A stretch of 64,000 nt of DNA from Zeugodacus cucurbitae (Eukaryota; Arthropoda; Insecta; Diptera; Tephritidae), in contig NC_071671.1 in assembly GCF_028554725.1 (NCBI RefSeq), forward strand, positions 7,802,001 through 7,866,000, written 5' to 3'. Within the stretch, counting starts at the first letter, position 1; each line of letters opens with the position of its first letter. This document shows positions 1 to 11,568 of this stretch, piece by piece. The notes under the pieces are model-generated. The model did not search any database, was not told the DNA's origin, and was given only the letters and a program-made list of their open reading frames with translations. A program made the position numbers and the translations under genes.

Positions 1-395
1 AAAGGTTTTCGAGGTCGCTGATTTCGAATGCGGTGTCGGTTTTTCAAAATTCAAAATGCCTGATCCAATATGGCGGACGTTTTTTTTTTAAATTCGTCGG
101 AATCACTTCAAACTCGTTACTCGGTTGATCTCGGGGTCGCTGATTACGAATTTGGCGTTACTTTTTAAAAATAGAAAATGGCGGACCTATTTTAAAATTT
201 CTCCATATTGCATCCGTCATTTTGAATTTTGAAAACCGATACCGGATTCGTAATTAGCGACCTCGAAAACCCTTGAATTACGAGTTTCGAGCGAATCCCT
301 TGATTTAAAAAAAAAAAACGCTGTCCGCCATATTAGTTAAACGGTCCTCGGATTCGAATTCAGCGACCCCAAAAACATATACTACACATATTAAG
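1..395. repeat. Foldback (inverted) dispersed repeat
   Basis: Bases 1-80 and 200-277 are near-complementary (ttttcgaggtcgctgatt against aattagcgacctcgaaaa). A second pair is at about 131-190 and 327-375 (ggggtcgctgatt against attcagcgacccc). All arms contain an 'atggcgg' type core. This is a short-unit dispersed repeat in opposing orientations, with no coding content. It begins at or before the window edge. Confidence 0.6.
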
Positions 396-1555
396 AGCCC
401 CAGGTCATGTAGAATTTTTTTTGTGTGACTGTGTCATTATTAAAAAAGAAAACACCTTTTCGAATTTCGAAACTAAAAATTTCATTCAACTTCGAAAATC
501 GGAGAATGCAAGTTTTTTTACTTATGTCTCCTTAATCTCCCGGAAAATAACAGTTTGGTCCAATACCCATCCGTCGTGTTCGTACATAGTTAAAGTAGAT
601 TTTTTAATGTCTCTACAGAACTGTGTCAAGAAGTATATATCAAGGGAAATACACTACATAATTTTAAATGGAGAATAGGTCTAAGTACCTTGCACTCTTG
701 AAATATGTATGCAACAATAACAAATATGTATATAACAACCCCAAAAGATTGAGCGTTGAGATATTAAAAGCAAAGACAGGAATGGAAACTGAAGTCGTAA
801 CGTGCTCATATGTCTCGTATATTATTCATACATACATACAAATATACATAAATTTGGAGATTTTGTTTTCAAAGCGATCTTGACTTTCTTTCGTAGTTTT
901 ATCACCAACTCTGTGTTCATTTCTTCCCATGGTTTTGTGTGATTGCTACAATCTTCATAAATCTTAATTAAAGCGACTTTCTACTCCGAAATAAAGCCCG
1001 AACTGTGTCTTCGAGTTGTTGTGTACAATTAAGTGCATATAACCGGTAAATATGAGCAGTCGAACTATGCGTGTATTTGATAATTTCGACTATTTTCAAA
1101 CACGCTCACAACAACAACACTGGGGTCGAGTCACACCTGCAGCGCCGTTTTGCGAATATTCGCAACAGTGATAAATGGTCAGCAGTGAAAATTTGCATAT
1201 TTTTTCTAAACACCGTTAAATATTTGCACATACATATATGCTTTACTAAAATTATTAGTGTATCAATATGCCAAATATTGTATCTGGGATTGCGGAGTCT
1301 GCGCTCAATATTATTCCTACACACAACCATACGTGTGTATGTGTTTACTCATGAACTTGATTTCTCATGGAGACATTTGCAAGAAACGCGGTTATTATGT
1401 TAGAAAAAAATGCGCGACTGATGCGCATGCGTGTTGTTAACAAAGTTTACGGAATCGTTTTGACTGGCTGACAATGTAGAATGAAGTCACCCAAAACTGA
1501 AAATATAATTTGGACTGGTCTAAATGTATAGATTTGATAATTGGGAATGGACATA
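396..1555. other. Non-coding stretch, nothing recognised
   Basis: AT-rich sequence with CATACATA microsatellite patches (about 825-855). Open frames here are short and lack family resemblance or gene-like composition. Confidence 0.4.
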
Positions 1556-1819
1556 TCGTCCCCTCAATATAACAATAGCGTATTTGCTCATACGCCATTA
1601 TTTTTTATTGCATATTTAGAATCTCCATCATTGATTCTATATCTGGTCAAAATTTCGTCAAATTCTACTTCCACAAAGTGGGTCAAAATGTCATTGGAAA
1701 AAATGGTGTATAATTTCATGTTCAAAAATTTAATAGACATCTGATTTGACAGAAACTTTAAACTCGATTTTCTCAAAATCGAAAAAAAATTATACGCTAT
1801 TGTTATATTGAGGGGACGA
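1556..1819. mobile_element. MITE with 28-bp perfect terminal inverted repeats
   Basis: The 28 bases from 1556 (starting tcgtcccctcaatataaca) are repeated in inverse at 1792-1819. Both ends are flanked by TA, the usual Tc1/mariner-class target duplication. The 264-bp length, lack of coding capacity and perfect ends indicate a relatively young non-autonomous DNA element. Open frames on both strands inside it are by-products of the inverted structure. Confidence 0.75.
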
Positions 1820-2074
1820 TATACGGACATATGGACGGAACATAAGAAATTAAATCATGCGTAGGAACGCTGAACCTTATTTCAGTTTGAATTTATGATC
1901 TAGATAGAGATGTAACTCAATATCAATCTAGAGTTCCAAGAACCGTGAGGAGATAAAACTAATTTACCCTTAAGAATTTTTTAAAGGCTGATTCATTTCG
2001 AGGTTCCCGAGATTTCTAGGAAAAAAACACGGAAAATTCAATTTTAATGGGGAATGTTTATTATCATTCGAAAT

Positions 2075-2690
2075 AACATTCTTTGGCATTTATTTTTTAG
2101 AGATTATCTCTTTCAAATGTTGGCCGTGTCTACTTCTCAGATGGTCCATCCGTTGAGTTCAATGACTCGTTCGAGCATTTCGATTGGTAACTGGCGAATG
2201 ACACGTGTGATGCTTTCCTCCAAGACCCGAATCAAAGCGGTCGCTGCTATGACGTGTTTCAATTTCAGGCAACAAATAGGCCGGCAACGTTTTCACCGGC
2301 AATATTTTTATAGAAATATGGACCTATGATTCCAACGGTCCACAAAACACATCACACGGTTGCTTTTTCTGGATGAAATGGCAGCTATTGAATCTCTTCA
2401 GGTTGCTCCTGGTCTCAAATGCGGCAATTCTGCTTGTTTACATACCCATTGAATCAGAAATGGACCTCGATATTGAACAGACTTTGGCTCCAAAACGTCG
2501 GATCTTCTTAGAACTTTTCAAGAGCCCATAGAGCGAGGCGATGTCGCCTGGGTGGGTCGAGCGACTTCAATTCTTGTACAAGCTGTATTTTATACGCTTT
2601 CAATTTAAGTTATCGACGTAAAATGCGCCAAGTCGTTCCAAACGTTAGCCCGAGTGGCTGTGAACGGCGTCGTATCGACTCTACTCCACG
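2075..2690 (-). mobile_element. Decayed mariner-like (DD41D-related) copy, family 2
   Basis: Reverse-strand remnant of a transposase gene, homologous to the copy at 56700-57530. The C-terminal part, corresponding to PASIQALE and the following ERVIEYW helix, lies near 2125-2240. The region around 2320-2480 matches the HFWLNGYVNKQ-HPEK-CGLW block of the catalytic core. Stops and an internal deletion near 2280 remove the second catalytic Asp region. Non-functional. Confidence 0.6.
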
Positions 2691-2699
2691 GTCTTCGTA

Positions 2700-5056
2700 T
2701 ACAATCTCAGCTACGGCTCCTATATTTTTTTCATTGCGTGCTGGACGTGGTCTAATAGGTAGAATATTATCCAATAATGAATGCTGGGTCTCACAATGGG
2801 CGATGGTGTTGCGAATAGTAGATTATGTTGACCATATGTTGACCGATTATGTTGACTATAAGTGCAATGTTGCTTTCGTTCGAACGTTAATTTTCGTAAT
2901 ACAGTTGAACAATGTGTAAACGGTGTTCAGGGGTAAACCTTTCTATGATTAAATGCCAAGCAATACTGAACAAAAATAACACCACAGCTTGATCTCTGAT
3001 AAAAAGGCTATCGACAAAAGTACGTCTAATTGGATCACCCGTTATATCCATTACATGGGTGCAATGCATGACAGGTACCAATCCCGATAGTTTCGGTATC
3101 TAATTCGATATTCATTGTTAGCAAGCGATTATGTATAGTTTATTACATAAATTAGTTTTCACACTTGATAAGCATTAAATGCGTACCTCATCAAATTCCC
3201 ACATCTCTACCAGGACTCTCTTTTCGTTTCACTTCATATGTGTTACAACAAAAAATTACAAATTTCGAAAATCTTCATAACATTTACATAAAAAATACCT
3301 AGAACCCGGGATTGTCATCCTTATATTGTTGGTGTATACTTAGCTTGGGACTTCAACTCAAGCTTTTAGTGCCCATTTGTATTTCGTAAATATTTATACA
3401 CTTAGGCATAAACGTGCCCATATATTTGTTCACTGCACACACATACACACACATTCAAAATATACATACAAATATGAATTGCACTCAGGCTTTACTTAAC
3501 TATGCGAAACCTTCATTTATAATGACTTCGCAATTGCACTTGCAATAGAACATTTTAAACTAACTAAACTTTGCCTTTATTAGATATCATAGCTGGAAAT
3601 GCTATTCATTTAGATTTAACACTTTTGCTAGTAGTTACCACATAAGCAATTTTTTATTGAATGATTTATTTAAAATGTATTAGGGCTAAGGGGTATCTCA
3701 ATCCATGGTATGTGCTTATGTCTAGCGTCTACTTTCCTAAAAAAAAAAAATTAAAAATTAATAATGTCCCTAAACCAATGAAGACGTCTCGATTAATAGT
3801 AGAATTTCTCCAGTAATTTTAGCCGCATATGTATTTCCGGTCGATTTCTGTCGAACCATGCGTGTGTATAGTCTTCCTTCCTAAGTCGTTATAATGTATA
3901 AAATCTCAAAAAATATTAAAAAAGTTTGGCTTATGTCAACCAATATAGGTAGAAACATTGTTTGTCTCCATTTTCTGTTTTGTTATCAAATCACAATCGG
4001 TGCACAACATTAGTTTTTATTTGTAGTATCCCAGACACCTCAGAAATATCCACTTTTTATACTTATTTACGTGTTTAATTTACGACAGCGCTCGTAGTTT
4101 GTCTTACCTTACTTGTTCGAGTTAATATTGTTAATATTTTTCTCGCATCGACTTGAGAATGGTTAATAATTTACACTTAATTATACATAATTATGACTTC
4201 AGCTCTAGTATTCTATTAATTATACGCAATTATCGTGAGTTTCTGTTGTTGGAATGCAACCGCAAATAATGTACAATATCGAAGTACCAACAATATTTGT
4301 TATTATTAATAAATATGTATATACTATGCTTGAATTGATAGCGTAGTCTCCAAATATTTATTGAACCATGAATTGTAAATTAATTATTGAAGGATTATTG
4401 TATACAGACCAAATCCTTTATACCTCGTCAACACGAAAACTTTTGAAACCCAAATAATTTGTTTGTTAAAGAGAGTATACCAGTGTAACCCATGAAAAGT
4501 TATGCGATTTTCGTGATTTTTTTAAGAAAGTATTCGATCGAATGTTTCGAAGTTTTTTGGACATAATATATTTATTTTTTTTTTACAAAAATATTGAAAA
4601 ATAATGGACATATGTGCAGTCTTCGGAGGTTCCTCAACTGCTGACATGATTCCGGCCGAATGAGTAGCTGAAACAAAAAAAATCTAAAAAGGTTATTAAA
4701 TTTGAAGGTATTTCCTATACAATGATCTACAATTTTTGAAAAATATCAACAAATAACAAAGTGTCGTAGTTCTGAAAATGTGTCATTTTTTAGGGACATC
4801 ACCGGAACTGTAATCGGCTCACACTATTAAGTCCTTTTTGAACTCTGTGGTCTTGATAAAATCAAAAAATTCGCATATTTTGATATGTGCAACTTCGGCC
4901 AGATCATCGAGGAAACCGCGTTCGATAGTTGCGATTCTTTTCCTATACAGAGCCTTAAATCCGTGTTATTGCTTCTTCTACTTCGACTTCTTGGCAGCTT
5001 CTGCAGTAATCATTGAAATGTATCCACAGTCTGCTTGTGTGCATCGTTACCGGGGG
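2700..5056. other. AT-rich non-coding stretch
   Basis: No gene or structured repeat recognised. Contains short A/T runs (3739-3750, 4572-4585) and CACACA/TACATA patches near 3437-3470. Confidence 0.4.
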
Positions 5057-6755
5057 CATGCTTGCAGAAGTCCTGAAGCTGAACCCTATTTTCGACATTT
5101 TTCAAACATAAATCTACCGATACTGCTGCAATTTCACGTTCGGTTCGATATTCGTAGGAAGTTCATCGATCGTCGCTGGTTTGTTGGTATAGACCATAGA
5201 CTTGACATAGCCCCACAGGAAATAGTCGCACGACCGAAGCGGCCAATTGACTGGGCCATTTCGTGAGATAACACGTTTACCAAACTTGGTTTGCAAAAAA
5301 TCGATTGTGACATTCGCTGTGCGGCTTGTGGCGCCGTCCTGTTGAAACCACATATCGACCAAGTCCATATTATCCAATTCGGTCAAAAAATATTCGGTTA
5401 TAATTGAGCGCTAGTGATTCCCATTCACAGTAACGTGCCGGTCTCAATAATCACGGACGAAGTTCGACCCAATGACGACGCCGGCCCATAAACCGCACCA
5501 AACCGTAATTTTTTCGGGATGCAATGGTGACTCATGGTGTACCTGTGGATAGCGGCCTGAGCATATTAATGCATATTTTGCTTACTGACGAAGCCAGAAT
5601 TTATTTTTCAATATTTCTTTATTTATTGAATCTGCTTTTACTTTAAGCCTAACAATAAGCTATAAAATCTTAAATCTATTTAAAAACTAGACAAGCTCAA
5701 ACCAGTGATTGAGCTGTATTGGTGAAACGTTGCTCTTTAGTACGCAGGCATATCCCTTCTTTTTAGGCGTGTTTGATCGCAGGAATGTACTAAGGAATGT
5801 ACCCATTGGCTAGGGTTTGGGTGATCACGGAGTTTAGATATATATTTCAATCTGCTGTCCTCTACTGCTTTCTTCACCATAGGAATACCAAGATCTTTAT
5901 GGATATTTTCATTGCGAATGTACCATGGTGAGCACGTGATTGATTCAAGCATTTTCGATTGGAACCTTTGTATTATATCAATATTAGTTGCACAGGTCGT
6001 ACCCCACAGTTGAATGCCATACATCCAAATCGGCTTTATGACCGCATTGTATAAAAGCACTTTGTTGTCTAGGCTAAGTTTAGAGTTTTTATTTAAAAGC
6101 CAATTTAAATTTACAGCTCTTATCTTCATGCACGTTATTTTACTAGATATATGTTTTCTCCACGCAAGCCTTCTATCTAGGTGAATACCAAGATAGGTAA
6201 CTTCATTCGCTTGAGGCACTAGAATATTGTTCATTTTACACTTTTGTTCATTCACATTTATACGCCAGTTGGCTAGCCATTCTTCGACCGATCTTAAGTG
6301 CTCCGAGAATATTCTTGATGCTATAATGTGGCATTTGTTACGGCTCACTAAAGCTGTGTCAACCGCGAAAGTTGATGTCAAAACATTATTAGCTGTTGGA
6401 AGATCAGCAGTATATATGATGTACAGAGTTGGGCCTAAAACACTGCCTTGTGGTACACCAGCCCTTATTTGTCGTTCATCAGATATGAAGTCTCCCACTT
6501 TAACCATAAATTGTCTATTTTTTTAAGCCATATTTAGAAGCCAGAAATGAGCCGAATATAGATTGGAGGTAGCGTTCTTAAAGTTGAGGCCACTGCCTCT
6601 GAATTTCGGTAGTAAATTTTGGCTATTTCGACTCGTTTTTGGATCGTATATGAAATGGCAAAATCGTACTGAAGAAAAATGTCAAAATATATGGCGTCGT
6701 TTGCTGTTCCTATCGGTCTACTTTTGCATCCGTGTCCCTATTAAAAACCCCTTTA
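5057..6755 (-). mobile_element. DD41D mariner-like relic (rosa type), split by a LINE
   Basis: Reverse-strand transposase remnant. 5114-5386 reads MDLVDMWFQQDGATSRTANV, then FGKRVISRNGPVNW, then SCDYFLWGYVKSMVY, the block around the second and third catalytic Asp of DD41D mariners. Here the Asp of the usual LTPLDYF is lost through a small deletion (SCDYF). The element resumes at 6547-6755 with the 5' non-coding part and terminal repeat (...aaaaacccctttata). A Jockey-like fragment inserted at 5600-6536 splits it. The junction to the 5' end shares the internal deletion seen in the copies at 8365 and 28950. Confidence 0.75.
5600..6536 (-). mobile_element. 5'-truncated Jockey-like LINE fragment
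   Basis: Reverse-strand frame at 5737-6507 (256 codons) encodes the C-terminal half of a non-LTR reverse transcriptase. AGVPQGSVLGPTLY is present (palm motif), but the catalytic box reads TFAVDTAL instead of the usual FADDTA, so one catalytic Asp is replaced by Val. The thumb region has VTYLGIHLDRRLAWRKHI and YNAVIKPIWMYGIQLWG. The insert is flanked by a direct 10-bp repeat gaagccagaa (5590-5599 and 6537-6546), a target-site duplication, and has an A-rich 3' tail at the low-coordinate end. It landed in the older mariner relic. Confidence 0.88.
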
Positions 6756-7750
6756 TATACCCTAAAGCGTGTATCTTTAGACGGCAAAACTATTTAAAGG
6801 TCATCTTCTCACGTAATAAAAGTGAAACGTTTCCTTTTCATTAAAATACAATGAGATTGACTAAGTGTTCATCTACATTTACATAAAGTTGATCATTTCC
6901 TTTTAACACACTCAAATTTATGCACATACATATGTTTCATTAAAACTTGTGTTTATTGCTCATTTTAATTGAACCCCTCGGCAAATTCATTAGCGTTTGG
7001 AGACGATCATTTTCCTTTTGTGTATGTACTTACTCGTACGAGTTTGTATATATTTTGAATAGTGAAGTGCTTGAGGTTTTGACCTTTTGTATAAATAAAC
7101 AAGTAAGGTAGTGCGCTCTACGGCTGTGGACGAAATTTGTGAAAGCAAATGACTTGTTTGGGAAAATTCAAACTTAAAACATGTCGCTTTTGAATTCTAC
7201 ATTTGTTATTAAGTTCTGAAACGATCGATTAAATACGCTTCAACAGAGTATTCACTTCATTAAGTTGTCCTATGCTAACTGTAATTGACTTATGCCAGTC
7301 TTTGTTCGATTCACCACTAATTTCGCTGAATCGCAGGCAGCTAGTTCACGTCCAACCACAGATCGATTAATTGCGGACGCTCCTGTATATGAGTGAGGTT
7401 TTTTTTTTCGTATACAATATACATTATGCAAATGGGTATGTGCATATTAAGAACGATCGTAACTGTAGGCATGGAAAGGGGTCTCAAATACAGAAATTTG
7501 CATGCCGTCCTAAAGCTAATAAATATTTTATGAGGAAGAATTCTTAAGTGAAACAATTGCATACCAAACATGCATACATTGTATGAAGACACACACTTAC
7601 TTACACATATGAAAATACATACTTACGTTTAAATCGCAAGTAAAGTGTAGTCAAGTTTTCAAATATTTTTTGTTTTAACTGGTGTTCTTTCTTCCATAAT
7701 TATATATATTTATACATATTTTGTTAATTAAAGAAAAAATTTCCTTACAG
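6756..7750. other. Intronic or upstream sequence before fus exon A
   Basis: AT-rich, no coding exon recognised. The pyrimidine-rich tract and ttccttacag acceptor at the end belong to exon A. Confidence 0.45.
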
Positions 7751-8131
7751 ATTATTGGCACAAAACAGCTGTTGGTGCGACCTGATGGCAGCTTTGCGAA
7801 GGATCGTACAGTATCCGGCTCGTCGGATGTTTCAATAACCTTGGGCGCAGCATCGCCTCCACTTGCGTCACAGCATGCCGATGCCATTAATAATAACAAC
7901 ACTAGCGTTAGCAACTCAAATACACTAGGCAAAAGTGTACACAACAATTTAAGTACAACTGTTAATTGCAACAACAACAATAACACGATCACAAATGGAT
8001 CGAGTAGTGGCGGTGTCGCGGCAGGATCGATTACAGCAACAGCTAGCACAACGTCAATTCCCGAGACAATCGAGCTACCGGTAGCAGTTGCTCACTCGCA
8101 GGGCAAGCCGCTACAGGAAGCACTAGATGAG
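7751..8131 (+). CDS. fus: fus exon A: N-terminal domain, part 1
   Basis: Internal coding exon of 127 codons, entering and leaving in phase 0. The acceptor is ttccttacag at 7741-7750 and the donor is gtgagtg at 8132. The first residues include QLLVRPDG, which matches the vertebrate ESRP segment containing VLVRPD just after the first strands of the exonuclease-like fold. A low-complexity stretch rich in Ser, Asn, Thr and Gly follows (about residues 30-100 of the exon; AAC/AAT runs at 7887-7985). The exon ends in an acidic helix, EALDE, that continues into exon B. The Asn-rich insert is absent from the vertebrate proteins as I know them and is typical of dipteran orthologues. An upstream in-frame ATG at 7721 lies before the acceptor in intron sequence, so I do not treat it as a start. 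Confidence 0.88.
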
Positions 8132-8364
8132 GTGAGTGAATTCTTAAATACCATTTCCAATACAATTAAACAAGTCTAAAAAATCGTCTTGCTCAAACAT
8201 TTTCGACATATTGTAGATACCTTAAAGTTATTCATTTATTAATGAGTACACTTTTCAATTCATTACTAATTTTAGCTTTTTCTAAAAATAGTATTTTATT
8301 GAGTATTTTAAGCTTAATTACTACCTTACTGCGGTAAATAAGAATACTATATATATACTTATAT

Positions 8365-9162
8365 AGGGTTTTTCAATAGGGATCGCTACAAAAGTATAGT
8401 ACAGCAAACGACGACATGTTTTTCCACGCTCTTTTAACATCTCTCTTCAGTAAGGTTTGTCATTTCATCCTAAAAAGATATACGATCCAATAACGAGTCG
8501 AAAGTATTAAAATTAACCAACGAAATTCGGAGTCAGTGACCTCAACTTTAAGAGCGTTACGTTCCATTTATGATGAGGCTCATTTCTGGCTGAATCGCTT
8601 CGTCAATAAGCAAAATAAACATTATTGGTCAGGCAGCATTCCACACGTACTCCTTGAGTCAACATTGCATCCCGAAAAATTTGCGGTTGGGTGCGGTTTA
8701 TGGGCCGGCGGCGTTATTGGGTCGTACTTCTTCCGTGATGATCAAGACCGGCACGTTAGTGTGAATGGGAATCACTACCGCTCAATGATAACCGAATAAT
8801 TTTGGCCCGAATGGGATGATATGGACTTAGACAATATGTGGTTCCAACGGGACGGCACCACAAGTCACACAGCGAATGTCACAAACGATTTATTGAAAAC
8901 CAAGTTTGATGAAAGTGTTATCTCACGAAATGGCACAGTCAATCGGCCTCATCGTTCGTGCGATTTGACGCCGTTAGATTATTTCCGGTGTAGCTACGTC
9001 AAGTCGATGGTAAATGCCAACAAGCCAGCTACGATTGATGAACTTCGTGCGAATATCGAACGTGAAATTGCCGCAGTATTGGCCGATTTATGCTTGAAAA
9101 CCGTTGAAAATTGGGTTCATTAAAAAAACAAAACTTTTGTAGCGCTCTTATTGAAAACCCCT
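8365..9162 (+). mobile_element. DD41D mariner-like copy with internal deletion
   Basis: Located in the intron between fus exons A and B. Terminal repeats are recognisable (agggtttttcaataggga at the left, ttgaaaacccct at the right). The coding part starts abruptly at YDEAHFWLNRFVNKQNKHYW, giving the first catalytic Asp block. It then runs GLWAGGVIGSYFFRDDQDRH, MDLDNMWFQRDGTTSHTANV and SCDLTPLDYFRCSYVKSMV. Counting from the Asp of QRD to the Asp of PLD gives 41 intervening residues, hence DD41D. The N-terminal DNA-binding domain is deleted and a stop separates the two blocks (8799). Non-autonomous. Confidence 0.85.
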
Positions 9163-9622
9163 TTATATTGTCTTTACATTTATACGAGCAACTATTTCGA
9201 ATTTAGTACTTATTTAGTGCCATTGATTGTCATTTTATAAATAGTTGAAGATGCAAGCGCAAGCTAATATTTGTTTAAGACAATTATCAATTCTTAATAA
9301 AACAACAAACCTGTTCTCTTCAACGGACCTCGGTTATTACTTGTACAATACTTGAAATCTTGCTGTAATCAATGTAGTAAATGACAGAGAGACTCAAATA
9401 AATCTTATCAGATTTCTAGATTAGATTAAATATATATAGTCAAGTAGTGCTACATCTATGTATGTCCCTATCATTTGTTAAATGTAACTCATTTGTATTT
9501 GCCTTTGTAAGTGTTTATATTGACTATATAGGCTTAGTACTTAATCGCATTTTGCACCTTACAACAATATTTCAGTTAAACCATTAATTTATAAATAATT
9601 CAATTTTAAATTTAATCAACAG
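9163..9622. other. Remainder of fus intron A-B
   Basis: AT-rich intron sequence leading to the exon B acceptor; no other feature seen. Confidence 0.6.
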
Positions 9623-9908
9623 TTCGATGAATACTTACGCTCTCTAACATTATATGCCGACAATGTCGATAGCATCAATTTCATTACTGACGGTCAACTG
9701 CCCTTGCGTCAGTGTTTGCATCGAGAGGCCTGCGCCAAAGACATACGGCTGCCGAGCTATTACAATCGATTCTGTGATCTGCGCAAAGAATTCCTCAAGT
9801 ACAAGTCAGGCGATTTATCACGCGCATTGGTACCCGTTAAGGACATCAAAAAAATACTCCAAATACCAACAGCTGCGGCACCGCAGAGTATCGGTGAAAT
9901 GATGAAAG
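9623..9908 (+). CDS. fus: fus exon B: N-terminal domain, part 2
   Basis: Coding exon of 286 nt, entering in phase 0 and leaving with one nucleotide of the next codon. Acceptor tttaatcaacag ends at 9622; donor gttagt is at 9909. It encodes FDEYLRSLTLYADN, then TDGQLPLRQCLHREA and YYNRFCDLRKEF. These correspond to the vertebrate ESRP region with CTDGQLHVRQ, LHPEA and FFDLRKEF. This is the most conserved part of the N-terminal exonuclease-like fold, for which no nuclease activity is established as far as I know. The frame is clean and strongly conserved, consistent with a functional gene. Confidence 0.92.
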
Positions 9909-9973
9909 GTTAGTCCTTGTATATATAATAAAAAACACAGTTGTATTTGAAGCCAACAATTTAATTTTATTAG

Positions 9974-10063
9974 AACTAAATATACCCAGTAGTGAAGAAC
10001 AGGAGTTCTATGTGAAAGAATCTCGCGAAATGGTTTCGGTCATACAAGTAATGCTGAAAGGAG
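9974..10063 (+). CDS. fus: fus exon C: small linker exon
   Basis: 90-nt coding exon. It completes a split codon with two nucleotides and leaves one behind. Acceptor attttattag ends at 9973; donor gtaagt is at 10064. It encodes ELNIPSSEEQEFYVKESREM and then VSVIQVMLKGG. This matches the vertebrate position where the chain reads through a conserved segment ending in a hydrophobic helix (VEDMGNIILAMI) before the run-up to RRM1. Too short to be obvious as an open frame on its own; support comes from splice sites, phase and position between exons B and D. Confidence 0.82.
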
Positions 10064-10128
10064 GTAAGTTTATTATTCGCGATTCATGGGTTTAAGTTTG
10101 TAAAAACTTTTTTTTGTATATTTTGTAG

Positions 10129-10183
10129 GGCATAAATTTCAAGCGAATGAAGTGGTAACCCTCGTTTTGGAACCTGGTATTTG
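10129..10183 (+). CDS. fus: fus exon D: 55-nt linker exon
   Basis: Very short exon, 2+51+2 nt in phase with its neighbours. Acceptor ttttgtag ends at 10128; donor gtaagc is at 10184. It reads HKFQANEVVTLVLEPGI, with a split codon completed as Cys by the first base of exon E. The vertebrate protein has NHRF...YKFESGTC at the same place, so the spacing to RRM1 and the terminal Gly-x-Cys agree. The following intron (10184-12858) carries the 47-bp minisatellite. Confidence 0.8.
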
Positions 10184-10338
10184 GTAAGCATATTTACGTA
10201 TTTATTTATTTCGGGTCTGAAGAGAGTTTGGATTGTTTGATAATTTATATGAGTGACTGGTTGAAGTTTAATATATTAATTTTAATTTACTTGCTATGAA
10301 GCTCCTAAATTGAAATTAAATATGAAAAGAAGAGAGAA

Positions 10339-11568
10339 ATTAGTAGTTTCCGTTCTGAGTGTTCTGTTTTTGAAAGAAAAATTTCAGACGTAGTTACCGT
10401 TTTGAGTGCTCTGTTTTTGAAAGAAAGATTTCAGACGTAGTTACCGATCTGAGTCTTCTGTTTTTGAAAGAAAGATTTCAGACATAGTTACTGATCTGAG
10501 TGTTCTGTTTTTGAAAGAAAAATTTCAGACGTAGTTACCGTTTTGAGTGCTCTGTTTATGAAAGAAAAATTTAAGACGTAGTTACGGATCCGAGTCTTCT
10601 GTTTTTGAAGGGAAAATTTCAGACGTAGTTACCGATCTGAGTCTTCTGTTTTTGAAAGGAAATTTTCAGACGTAGTTACCGATCTGAGTGTTCTGTTCTT
10701 GAAAGAAAGATTCCAGACGTAGTTACCGTTTTGAGTGTTCTGTGTCTGAAAGAAAGATTCCAGACGTAGTTACCGAACTGAGTGTTCTGTTTTTGGCAGA
10801 AAATTTTCAGTCGTATTTACCGTTCTGAGTGTTCTGATTTTGGAAGAAAAATTTCAGACATAGTTACCAATCTGAGCCTTCTGTTTTTGAAGGGAAAATT
10901 TCAGACGTAGGTTCCGATTCGAGTGTTCTGTTTTTTGAAAGAAAGATTTAAGACGTAGTTACCGAACTGAGTGTTCTGTTTTTGAAAGAAAGATTTAAGA
11001 CGTAGTTGCCGTTCTGAGTGTTCTGATTTTGGAAGAAAAATTTCAGACATTGTTACCGATCTGAGCCTTCTGTTTTTGAAGGGAAAATTTCAGACGTAGG
11101 TTCCGATCCGAGTGTTCTGTTTTTTGAATAAAAATTTAAGACGTAGTTACCGAACTGAGTGTTCTGTTTTTGAAAGAAAGATTTAAGACGTAGTTGCCGT
11201 TCTGAGTGTTCTGATTTTGGAAGAAAAATTTCAGACATAGTTACCGATCTGAGCCTTCTCTTTTTGAAGGGAAAATTTCAGACGTAGGTTCCGATCCGAG
11301 TGTTCTGTTTTTGGGAGAAAATTTTCAGACATAGTTACCGTTCTGAGTGTTCTGTTTTTGGAAGAAAAATGTCAGACGTAGTTACCGTTCTGAGTGTTCT
11401 GTTCTTGAAAGAAAGATTTTAGACGTAGTTACAGCTCTGAGTGTTCTGATTTTAGAAGAAAAATTTCAGACATAGTTACCGATCTGAGCCTTCTGTTTTT
11501 GAAGGGAAAATTTCAGACGTAGGTTCCGATCCGAGTGTTCTGGTTTTGGATTAAAAATTTCAAACGTA
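10339..11568. repeat. 47-bp tandem minisatellite array in fus intron
   Basis: About 26 diverged copies of a 47-bp unit of the type cagacgtagttaccg-n-ctgagtgttctgtttttgaaagaaa. Consecutive cagac landmarks fall at 10385, 10432 and 10479. A distinctive variant pair (agacatagttaccgatctg followed by a 'gtaggttccgatccg' unit) recurs at about 10855, 11044, 11232 and 11467. The spacings are close to 4, 4 and 5 units, implying a 188-bp higher-order repeat in the right half. 47 is not a multiple of 3 and open frames in the array are accidental. Confidence 0.92.

Noticed and set aside
6227..6526. 99-codon + strand frame
   Set aside because: Antisense image of the LINE reverse transcriptase on the minus strand.
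7721..7750. ATG at 7721 as the fus start codon
   Set aside because: It is separated from exon A by a good acceptor (ttccttacag), and the family has a further conserved N-terminal part upstream; more likely intron sequence.
7675..8049. 124-codon antisense frame rich in Leu opposite fus exon A
   Set aside because: Arises from the complement of AAC/CAA codon runs; the + strand frame has splice sites and ESRP similarity.
11053..11238. 61-codon antisense frame in the minisatellite
   Set aside because: The period is not divisible by three and neighbouring units are closed; the frame is accidental.
10339..11568. CRISPR-like array
   Set aside because: The repeats are directly abutting 47-bp units without unique spacers, in a eukaryotic intron.
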